A DNA stretch of 64,000 nucleotides, taken from the NCBI GenBank assembly GCA_963729195.1, contig CAVSNF010000025.1:124001-188000 (forward strand), in the 5' to 3' direction. The notes beneath the pieces were generated by a model. It had not been told where the DNA came from. It saw only the letters and a program-made list of their open reading frames with translations, and ran no database searches. The DNA is from CAVPTL01 sp963729195 (GTDB lineage: Bacteria > Actinomycetota > Thermoleophilia > Gaiellales > JAICJC01). Shown here piece after piece: positions 56,937-64,000 of this stretch; within the stretch, counting starts at the first letter, position 1, and every line of letters starts with the position of its first letter. The translations under genes and the position numbers were made by a program.

Positions 56937-57466
56937 GAAGCGCCCGGGTGGCATAGGTCGTGGCCAGCTCGACGTAGCGAGCGTGGGCGGTCTCGGCCGC
57001 GTCTTCGTCGCCCGCGCGGTGGGCGCGCTCAATCTGGATCAGCAGGTCGTTGAGGCGCTGTTCCAGCCGCAGCTCCAGCACCTGCTCACCGGACAGCTCG
57101 TCCTCTCGCCCGGTTGCCCGCAGCCCCCGTGCCTGCCAGACGACGGCCAGCTCGGCCAGCTTGGGCTCGGCGTTGAGCACCTCGAAGCCGCGAATCGCGA
57201 ATCGGCCGCAGCGCGTCGGCATCGAAGCTCGCAACGGCGATCTCACCGTCCGAGCCGCCCGGCTGGAAGCGCCCGCCGCACTCACACGCCGCCAGCAGCG
57301 GGGCGATCTCGGACTCCACGCCGGCGCTGCCCAGTCGGAAACCCTCGGCGCCGTGATCGGCCAGGCGCACCAGCCCGATCTCGGCCGACAGCGGCGCCAG
57401 ATCGGCGGCGGCGCCGCAATCGCTGCAGTGCCACGGATCGGTGCGTGCGGTGGTGATCGAACTCAC
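56917..57466 (-). CDS. Zinc-ribbon protein of unknown function, frameshifted
   Basis: About 182 residues. Two CxxC-type pairs (DPWHCSDCGAAADLA and LLAACECGGRFQPGG) frame a metal-binding ribbon. The C-terminal half is helical (LSGEQVLELRLEQRLNDLLI, RAHRAGDEDAAETAHARYVE). Break near 57205. GTG at 57466 is supported by a -10 TACGCT six bases upstream, itself just after a palindromic repeat. It leads the tilS-hpt cluster. No family recognised. Confidence 0.6.
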
Positions 57467-57488
57467 GCCGAAAGCGTAGAGCACAACG

Positions 57489-57517
57489 TGAATAACGGTG
57501 CCTGGCGCCGTTATTCA
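57489..57517. repeat. Palindromic repeat, copy 8 (one mismatch)
   Basis: Left arm TGAATAACGGTGCC, central T, right arm with A to G at its fourth base (GGCGCC), the only imperfect copy. It supplies the TGA stop (57517-57515) of the upstream hydrolase gene and lies 10 bases before the -10 of the next gene. Confidence 0.95.
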
Positions 57518-58316
57518 CAAGAAGTCGGCGACGGCGACGCCGAAAGAGTAGGGAGCTTCGATCATCGGCATGTGGCCGACGCCGGGCAGCACCACTTCCT
57601 CGGCACCGAGCAGGTCGGCGAACTCGGGGCCGTTGTCCCAGGCGGACTGGTCGTGCTCGCCCCATACCACCAGGCAGGGCACGTCCACCTCAGAGGCGAT
57701 CGTGCGCAGGTCGAGATGCTCCAGCGCAGGCAGCGCGGAGGGCACCACCGGCGCCGCCCGAGCCGCGCCTCGCAGCAGCGACCGGGCCTGATCCGGCTCC
57801 AAGCCGTCCAGGTCGTTCATGCCCACGAACCAGCCGAAGATCACCCGTCGCGGCCACCGCGAGCGCGACGCGGCGGCCTCCCACAACCGCTCGCTGCGGG
57901 CCAGCACCTTGTGCACGGGCATGACCGCTCGCGCCCGGCGGATGTGCAGCGGCGTGATTCCCACCGGCGAGGCCAGCACCAGCGCGGACACCGGCCGGGC
58001 GGCCGCCCAGCAGACTGCGATCGGCACGCCGAACGAGTGGCCCACGATCGCGGGGTTGTCGGCCTCGAGCTGGTCGGCTGCGTCGGCCAGCACCGTCACC
58101 AGGCCGTCGAACGTGAACGGCTCCAGCGCCTCACTGCTCTCCGTGACCGGGGATGTCGAAGGCGATCACACGGTGTCGCCGCGACAGGCGCTCGGCGAAC
58201 GGAGCCCAGTAGTCCAGCGACCCGGTGAGCCCATGAACCAGCACCACCGGGGGACCGGAACCCCACTCGGTGACGTTGATTCGCAGCCCGTCGACCGAGA
58301 GTGTACGGTTCTGCAC
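57515..58316 (-). CDS. Alpha/beta-fold hydrolase, frameshifted once
   Basis: About 266 residues. VQNRTLSVDGLRINVTEWGS starts the fold, PVVLVHGLTGSLDYWAPFAE is the oxyanion strand, NPAIVGHSFGVPIAVCWAAA holds the nucleophile serine (GHSFG), VPCLVVWGEHDQSAWDN the acid, and VVLPGVGHMPMIEAPYSF the histidine. Break near 58140. Substrate unknown. The GTG at 58316 is back-to-back with the ATG of the methyltransferase gene. The TGA stop is inside a palindromic repeat. Confidence 0.85.
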
Positions 58317-58329
58317 ATGTCGCAAGGTA
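58304..58329. promoter_or_regulatory. Symmetric divergent leaderless promoters
   Basis: Plus TACGGT (58304-58309), seven bases, then ATG at 58317. Minus TACCTT (58329-58324), seven bases, then GTG at 58316. The two start codons touch with no base between them, so each -10 lies inside the first codons of the other gene. Confidence 0.55.
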
Positions 58330-59189
58330 GCACCGAGGCAGCCGACGAGTACCGCGCTCGCAGCGCCCAGAACTGGGAAGAAGCGGCCGGTTCGTGGGAG
58401 CAGAAGCGCGAGTACACCCGCAAGACCTTCCACCCGCTTGACCGAGTGGCTGCGAGCCCAGGTGATGCTCGCGCCGGGCAAGCACGTGCTGGAACTCGCC
58501 GCCGGGCCGGGCGACACCGCCATCGAGTTGGCGCCGTCGATCGTCCCCGGCGGGCGCTACCTGGCCACCGATCGGGCCGAGGGAATGGTGGCGGCGGCGA
58601 CCCGCGTCGGCCGCGGCCGCGGGACTCAGCGACGTGATCGAATGCCCGAGTCGTCGACGCCGAGGCGATCGACCTCGCCGACAAGAGCTTCGACGCGGTC
58701 GTGTGCCGGTTCGGGCTGATGCTGATACCCGACCAGGCGGCGGTTCTCCGCGAGACGCGGCGGGTGCTGAAGCCCGGCGGCCTGTGCGGCTTTGTGGTGT
58801 GGGGCGACGAAGACCGAAAATCCCTGGGCCACCCGGCTTTGGGGAGTGCTCGAGCGGCTGGTCGACATCCCCGCGTCTCCGCCCGGGTCGCCTGGGATGT
58901 TCGCGCTGGCCGACCGCACACACCTGTCGCCAGTTGATTGCCGCCGCGGGACTCACGCAGACGGCGATGGAGGCGATCGACGTCGAGTTCGAGTACTCGT
59001 CGTTCGACGACTATTGGGAGACGCACTCAGCCCTGGCGGGTGGTCTCGCCCGGCTGCTGCCCACGCTGACCCAGGCCAAGCGCGATCACCTGATCGAGCA
59101 GCGTCCGTGATGCGATGGCCGACTTCCGCCTCGCCGACGGGCGCTACCGCGTCACCGGCCAGGCTCTGTGCGTCGCTGCCGCCCGATAG
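58317..59189 (+). CDS. SAM-dependent methyltransferase (UbiE/MenG-like), frameshifted
   Basis: About 288 residues. MSQGSTEAADEYRARSAQNW, then GKHVLELAAGPGDTAIELAP (SAM motif I), SFDAVVCRFGLMLIPDQAAV and LRETRRVLKPGGLCGFVVWG (motifs II/III), and a C-terminal part (YSSFDDYWETHSALAGGLAR to RVTGQALCVAAAR). At least five one-base shifts (about 58438, 58620, 58835, 58930, 59107) make it one of the most damaged genes. Class I small-molecule methyltransferase; acceptor unknown. Its TAG stop is part of the next gene's -10 element. Confidence 0.78.
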
Positions 59190-59192
59190 GAT
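59187..59192 (+). promoter_or_regulatory. -10 element TAGGAT of the nucleoside phosphorylase gene
   Basis: TAGGAT followed by six bases and the ATG at 59199. The first three bases are the stop codon of the preceding methyltransferase gene. Confidence 0.5.
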
Positions 59193-59198
59193 CAGGCG

Positions 59199-59915
59199 AT
59201 GCCGATCCACCTGCGGGCCGAGCCGGGCGACTACGCCCCGGCGGTGTTGCTCCCCGGCGATCCCGCTGCGGGCGCGCTGGATCGCAGACACGTTCCTGGA
59301 GTCGCCCCGGCAGGTCAACGGCGAGCGCGGCCTGCTGGGCTTCACCGGCTCGGTCGACGGCACGCCGGTGTCGGTGCAGGCCACCGGCATGGGCTGTCCC
59401 AGCGCGGCGATCGTGATCGAGGAGTTGATCCAGCTGGGCTGTACCCGGCTGATCCGGGTGGGCACCTGCGGAGCGCTGCAGCCCCAGCTGGCGCTGGGAG
59501 ACATGATCGTGGGCATCTCGGCGGTGCCCGCCGACGGCACCGCGCGGGCCTACACCGGCGGCGAGCCGCACGCCCCCACCGCCGACTTCGGGCTCACCCA
59601 CGGCATCATCCACGCCGCCAAGGGCTTTGGCGTGCGGCCCCACGTGGGCGCGATCGCGAGCTCGGACACCTTCTACGACCCCGACCCGCGAGCGGCACAA
59701 GCGCTGGGGCGAACGCGGGCGTGCTGGCCGTCGAGATGGAGGCCGCGGTGCTGTTTACCATCGGCGGCTTGCGCAAGGTGCAGACGGCGTGTCTTCTGAC
59801 CGTGTCTGACCTGGTCTACGGCGAGACGTTCGAACGCATCGGCGACGACGAGCTGGCAGCCGGAGTCGAGCGGATGTGCCGGCTGGCGATCGCGGCGGCG
59901 GTCGACCCCAAGTGA
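59199..59915 (+). CDS. Nucleoside phosphorylase (DeoD/Udp family), frameshifted
   Basis: About 238 residues. PIHLRAEPGDYAPAVLLPGD is the phosphate loop (GDP), followed by RGLLGFTGSVDGTPVSVQAT, GMGCPSAAIVIEELIQLGCT, LIRVGTCGALQPQLALGDMI and GVLAVEMEAAVLFTIGGLRK (the VEME motif that binds ribose), with LLTVSDLVYGETF at the end. Shifts near 59265 and 59700 cancel overall. It cleaves purine or uridine nucleosides with phosphate. Which base is preferred cannot be decided here. Confidence 0.85.
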   Translation: MPIHLRAEPGDYAPAVLLPGDPAAGALDRRHVPGVAPAGQRRARPAGLHRLGRRHAGVGAGHRHGLSQRGDRDRGVDPAGLYPADPGGHLRSAAAPAGAGRHDRGHLGGARRRHRAGLHRRRAARPHRRLRAHPRHHPRRQGLWRAAPRGRDRELGHLLRPRPASGTSAGANAGVLAVEMEAAVLFTIGGLRKVQTACLLTVSDLVYGETFERIGDDELAAGVERMCRLAIAAAVDPK

Positions 59916-60836
59916 CCGCCGTGATGATCGTGAACCCGGCGTCCGACAGCGGCGCGCACCGCCAAGGCCTGGCCGGGGATCGCCAAGGGCGCGAAGCTGC
60001 GCGGGCTCGACGTGCGATGTGCGCCTCACCACCGCCCCCGGGCACGCCACCGAGCTGACCCGCGAGGCGCTCACCGAGGGCGCCCGGCTGATCGTGGCGG
60101 TGGGTGGCGACGGCACCATCTCGGAGGTCGCCAACGGCTTCTTCGACGGCGAGCGGGCGATCGCACCGGAGGCCGAACTGGCGGTCGTCTGCCGCGGCTC
60201 GGGGTGTGACTTCATCCGCACCTTCGGCATCTCCAAGAAGACCGACCGCGCGCTGGACGTGGCTGCCGGCGGCACCGCGCGCACGATCGACGTGGGCGTG
60301 GCCCGCTTCACCGGCCCCGACGGCGAGCCGGCCGAGCGGCTGTTCGTGAACGTCGCCAGCGCCGGCATGACCGGCTTTGCCGCCGAGAAGGCCAACCAAT
60401 CGTCCAAGCGCCTGGGCGCCACCGTGACCTTCGCGTGGGCGGGCTTGAGCTCGCTGATCTCCTACACCAACCGGCGCATGCGCGTCAGCATCGACGGCGA
60501 GGAGCGCGAGCTCGTCTCCAACAACGTGATCGTGGCCAACTGCCGCAGCTGGGCCGGCGGCATGAAGATCCTGCCGATGGCCGAGCCCGACGACGGCGAG
60601 CTGGACGTGCTGGTGTGGGGCGACATCTCCAAGACCGACCTGGTACAAGACGCTGCCCAAGCTCTACCGCGGGCACCCACATCCACCACCCCAAGGCCAG
60701 CATCAGCCGCGCCCGCGAGATCACAGTCACACCCGAACAGCCACTGCCGATCGAGCTGGACGGCGAACTGCCCGGCATCACGCCGGTCACCTTCACGATC
60801 CGCAAGCAGGCGCTGCGGCTGCGCGTACCCGCCTGA
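59912..60836 (+). CDS. Diacylglycerol kinase/lipid kinase family protein, frameshifted
   Basis: About 308 residues. VTAVMIVNPASDSG starts the DAGK catalytic domain, GARLIVAVGGDGTISEVANG holds the GGDGT nucleotide motif, FIRTFGISKKTDRALDVAAG and RLFVNVASAGMTGFAAEKAN follow, and NCRSWAGGMKILPMAEPDDG is typical of YegS/DgkB-type lipid kinases. The C-terminal strand region is ELDGELPGITPVTFTIRKQA. Shifts near 59960, 60020 and 60650. GTG overlaps the previous stop (GTGA). It probably phosphorylates a diacylglycerol-like lipid at the membrane. Confidence 0.85.
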
Positions 60837-60838
60837 GC

Positions 60839-61178
60839 TCAGGTGGTCTCGGTGCGCCTCGGCGGCGGGCTCTGCCGGCCGGCGGCTTGGGCTTGGGCTT
60901 GGCGGCCCGTGGACGGCGAGCGGCGGGCTTGGCCTGCTTCTTGGTCAGATCGGCCAGGGCGGCCTCGATCCGGTCGACCGACTCCTGCAGCCGCGCGATG
61001 TCATCACGGGTGGCCAGAGGCAGAGCGCCGGCGGCCTGCTGGGCCTTGCTGCGCACATGCGTTGGCGCGATCGCGGGTAGCCGAGACGACCGGGTTGACC
61101 TCGTTCTGAACGCGGGTCACCTTCTCGTTGGTGGCGTCCACCACGCGCTCGACCAGAGTCTTGCGGTCGTCGTTCCAT
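60839..61178 (-). CDS. Phasin-like coiled-coil protein with Lys/Ala/Pro-rich tail, frameshifted
   Basis: About 112 residues. The amphipathic helical part is KTLVERVVDATNEKVTRVQN and TRDDIARLQESVDRIEAALA. It is followed by a basic low-complexity tail (KKQAKPAARRPRAAKPKPKP) like the tails of phasin-type and histone-like proteins. ATG at 61178 has AGGAGG five bases upstream. Shifts near 61170, 61060 and 60885. Binding to DNA, polyphosphate or storage granules is possible; nothing decides between them. It converges on the lipid kinase gene. Confidence 0.6.
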
Positions 61179-61250
61179 CGTTCCCTCCTGGGAAGGCATG
61201 AAACTACTCCGTCGCGGGCACCGTATCAGTCCGGAGACCGAGTTTTCCAG

Positions 61251-61256
61251 TACCTT
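61251..61256 (+). promoter_or_regulatory. -10 element TACCTT of the thioesterase gene
   Basis: TACCTT, seven bases, then GTG at 61264: the same leaderless spacing as at other genes in the window. Confidence 0.5.
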
Positions 61257-61263
61257 CCCCTGC

Positions 61264-61676
61264 GTGAGCACCCCCCGCCGCCACCGCGTCTCGCTGCGCG
61301 TGCGCTTCTCAGAGACCGATGCAATGGGGGTGGCCAACAACGGCGTGTACCTGGCGTGGCTGGAGATCGCCCGGATCGAATACCTGCGCGCCCTGGGCCA
61401 CAGCTATCGCGACGTGCACGACGGCGGGCATCGACCTGGTGGTGGCCGAGGCCAACGTCCGCTACCTCAAGCCGCTGGGCTTCGATGACGAGTTCGAGAT
61501 CGACTGCGGCTGCGCCGAGATCACCCGCGCCACCGTCACCTTCGACTACGAGCTCGTGTCGGCCGCCGGGGTGCACGCCCGGGCGACCACTCGGCACGCC
61601 TGCGTCGAACCGCGAGCTGATGCGACCGGTGCGGCTGCCCGAGTGGCTGCGCGAGATCGTCACCGCGACCAGCTGA
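61264..61676 (+). CDS. Acyl-CoA thioesterase, hotdog fold (YbgC/4HBT family), frameshifted
   Basis: About 137 residues. VRFSETDAMGVANNGVYLAW contains the catalytic aspartate (D in ETDAMG), then EIARIEYLRALGHSYRDVHD on the long hotdog helix, VVAEANVRYLKPLGFDDEFE and EIDCGCAEITRATVTFDYEL. The end NRELMRPVRLPEWLREIVTA is typical. Shifts near 61430 and 61605. It hydrolyses acyl-CoA thioesters of small or aromatic acids. Its stop overlaps the convergent lipoprotein gene by 17 bases. Confidence 0.85.
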
Positions 61677-62516
61677 CGCCACCGTCGTCGGAGCGCAGCA
61701 GCAGGCCCGCGGCGGTCCCGGCAAAGGCGTTTTGGGGGTTTCGAGTGTCGACCGCAAGTGCGGTGATGCCCGGGTTCGCGGCAGCACCCGGGTGAAGCTC
61801 TTGGCGTCGTTGCCGGAGCGCAGCAGACCGGCGCCGTCGGCGACCAGCAGCACCTCGGTCGTGTGGGGTCGAGGTCGCCACCGCGGTGGCCGAGGCCACC
61901 CCCGCGACCCGCTCGAAAGGCGGCGCCGAAGTCGGTCGATTTCCACAGCCCGGCCGGCCCGGCGGCCACGTAGATCGTGTCGGGCTGGGACGTGTCGGGT
62001 CGCCGCGCGGCCACGGCCACACCACTGCTTGGGCAGCCCGCGCGGCGCGCAGCTGGCACCCACGACCTGCCGACGTTGACCGACAGCCACAGGCCGCCCT
62101 CACCGTCCAGCGCGTACAGGCGATGGGTCACGTAGTAGGGCGAGGTGACCGCCACCAGCGGTCGGGGCGCGGGGCGAAACGGCCGCACCACCAGGCCCGT
62201 GAACGGCCCCACCCGGGCGCCCAGCGCGCCGTACAGGTAGGTGTGTTTCTCCCCGAAACGCGATCGCACCGCCGCCGGCCGATCCGGCCACCGGCTTCCA
62301 GGAGTGGCCGCCGTCCTGCGAGCGGTATGCTCTCGCCGGTGTGGTCATCCACAGGGTGCCGTAGTTGTCCGGCGCCACTGCGACCGCACCTGCCCGGCCC
62401 GGCATCGCCACGGGTGACTCGGCCGATTTTGCACAGCCGGCACACGCAGACACGACAGCGATCACTGTCACCGCAGTGCCCAGCACCGTCCGAAATCGCT
62501 CAATAGAAGCCCGCAT
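61660..62516 (-). CDS. Lipoprotein with sialidase/YCF48-type beta-propeller, frameshifted
   Basis: About 284 residues. A lipoprotein signal (FRTVLGTAVTVIAVVSACAG with the lipobox cysteine in VSAC) is followed by a propeller with Asp-box motifs (YRSQDGGHSWKPVAG near the start, LRSDDGGVSWSR at the very end) and LWLSVNVGRSW, IYVAAGPAGLWKSTDFGAAF, LLVADGAGLLRSGNDAKSF. At least four shifts (62260, 62030, 61870, 61740). It is presumably exposed on the outer face of the membrane. It shares the Asp-box fold with the MoaD-propeller protein at 4464 but is not closely similar. Binding target unknown. Confidence 0.7.
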
Positions 62517-62582
62517 ACGCCGAAAAACATAGAACACCCCCCAATTCCCGGGTTCACCGCTCAGCCGTGGACCGATTCTCCC

Positions 62583-64000
62583 GTGGCGCATACTGACCCA
62601 ACTCCCATCACCCGCCTGCGCGGGTTGCTCGATGCCACCCGGTTGATCCGGGAAGAGCCCGACCCCGCCCGCTTGCTCGACGCCATCGCCCAAACGGTGG
62701 CGGAATCGCTGGGATACGGCTCGGTGGTGATGAACACCTACCGGCCCGCCTGGGACGACTTCGAGGTGACCGCGGTGGTGGGCAGCGACGCCGCCCGCGA
62801 GGCGCTGATGGGTGATCGGCTGCCATGGTCGGAGTGGGAGATGCTGCTGGACGCGCGCTTCGAGCGGCGCGGTGCCTACCTGATTCCCGAAGGTGAGTTC
62901 GATTGGGAGTCGAGCGCAGAGCCGCACGTACGTGCCCGCGACCTCGAGCCCCACCGGGCTCGTGGCGGGCGGGAGACGCGCTGTTTGCCCCGCTCAAGCA
63001 CTCGCGCGGCCACATCCTGGGAATCATCTCGGTGGACGAGCCGCTGTCGGGACATCGTCCCGACGACGCGGAGCTCCAGGTGCTGGTGGCGGTCGCAGAA
63101 CACGCCGCGATGGCACTCGAGGCCAGCCACGAGCACGCCGCCTCCGAGCGCCAGCAGGCCGCACTGGGGCAGCTGCTGCAGGTGTCGTCGCAGATGACCG
63201 AGACGCTGGCGGCCGACGCGGTGCTGAACTCGATCTGCGAGGGCATCTCCGAGGCGCTCGGGTTTGCCAAGGTGGCGCTGGATATCCCCGATCCCGAGAC
63301 CGGAGTGATGCAGATGCACGCCGGTGTGGGATGGGGAGCCGAGGAGCTGGCCGCCCTCACACCGCCCTCGCTGGCAGAGCTGAAGCCGCTGCTGGATCCC
63401 GCATTCGAGATCGAGGGTTGCTACGTGATGAGCCACGACGAGGCGCTGGCCCGGCTTCCTGCGGGGCTCACGCGTGTACCGGTCGGAGCGAAACGGCGTC
63501 GGCCCGTGGGCGTGGGACGTCCCACTGGCTGTTGGTGCCGCTGTGGGATCGAAACGGCAACGTCAGCGGCCTGATCCGAGCCGACGAGCCACTCGATCGG
63601 CTGATGCCGGAGCGGCCGATGCTGCAGACGCTGCGGGTGTTCGCAAACCACGCCACCGCGGCGCTCGACTCGGCCGCACGGTTCGAGGAGATGCGATTCC
63701 TGGCCGAGCACGACCCGCTCACGCGACTGCTCAACCGACGGGCGTTCACCAGCCGCCTCGCAGGCCGCCGATCGAGCGGTCGCAGCGCTATGAGGAGCAG
63801 TTCGCACTGGTGTTGTGCGACCTCGACGACCTCAAGCAGACCAACGACCGGGACGGCCACGAGGCCGGCGACGCCGCGCTTGATCAGAGTCGCGATCCAG
63901 CTGTCCGGCTCGGTGCGCGGCTCCGACACCGTCTTTCGCATCGGCGGCGACGAGTTCGCACTGCTGCTGCCCTCCGCCGATGCCACCACCGTGACCGCGG
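62583..64000 (+). CDS. GAF-GAF-GGDEF diguanylate cyclase, cut by window edge and frameshifted
   Basis: Starts at GTG 62583 (VAHTDPTPITRLRGLLDATR). The first GAF domain covers LLDAIAQTVAESLGYGSVVM to HILGIISVDEPLSGHRPDDA. The second covers DAVLNSICEGISEALGFAKV to VSGLIRADEPLDRLMPERPM. The GGDEF domain follows with HDPLTRLLNRRAFTSRLA, LVLCDLDDLKQTND and the intact active site RIGGDEFALLLPSADA, so it should make cyclic di-GMP in response to a small ligand or light/redox signal. Shifts near 62945, 63475, 63765 and 63880. The end is outside the window. Confidence 0.85.

Overview
High-GC bacterial DNA, most likely an actinobacterium and plausibly a Thermoleophilia/Solirubrobacterales-type lineage. 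This rests on gene content and order (cysS-gltX, carD-ispD-ispF with a PIN-TRAM protein, disA-radA, clpC, lysS-greA, folP-folB-folK, tilS-hpt-ftsH, DUF2469) and on many TANNNT promoters placed 6-7 nt before start codons, as in leaderless actinobacterial transcripts. No rRNA, tRNA, transposase or CRISPR array was seen. About half of the genes, including essential ones (tilS, coaX, folK, folP, ispD, greA, dus), are broken by one-base frameshifts that rejoin in the next frame, often at G/C runs. I treat these as sequence errors and give full gene spans.

Layout. 1-2.6 kb: rlmB (cut), cysS, gltX. 2.6-5.8 kb: LLM oxidoreductase divergent from mutY, then a MoaD-like domain joined to a sialidase-type propeller. 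5.8-21.5 kb: accessory catabolic region. A long translationally coupled minus operon runs GntR regulator, 2-hydroxyacid dehydrogenase, acetoacetate-decarboxylase-like protein, ceramidase-like protein, oppABCDF, SDR, DadA-like oxidase. It is divergent from a plus operon of SDR, mandelate-racemase-type enzyme, MBL hydrolase and epimerase-like protein. 21.5-30.7 kb: a phospho-ester island with three secreted phosphoesterases, a PAP2 phosphatase with two membrane proteins, and an OmpR-type two-component system. TCTCA direct repeats with 11-bp period lie at four of its promoters. 30.7-45.6 kb: housekeeping (HAD, ispF, ispD, PIN-TRAM, carD, disA, metallophosphoesterase, radA, RpiR, clpC, lysS, greA, dus). 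45.6-59.2 kb: coaX, DUF2469, folK, folB, folP, ftsH, hpt, tilS mixed with small or unknown genes. 59.2-64 kb: nucleoside phosphorylase, diacylglycerol-kinase-like enzyme, thioesterase, propeller lipoprotein and the start of a GAF-GGDEF protein.

The two most unusual signals are: (1) eight copies of a 29-31 bp palindrome with arms TGAATAACGGTGCC, mostly at gene ends, whose bases supply stop codons for seven genes, in two cases for both genes of a convergent pair; and (2) the candidate phosphoesterase regulon defined by the 11-bp-spaced TCTCA repeats.
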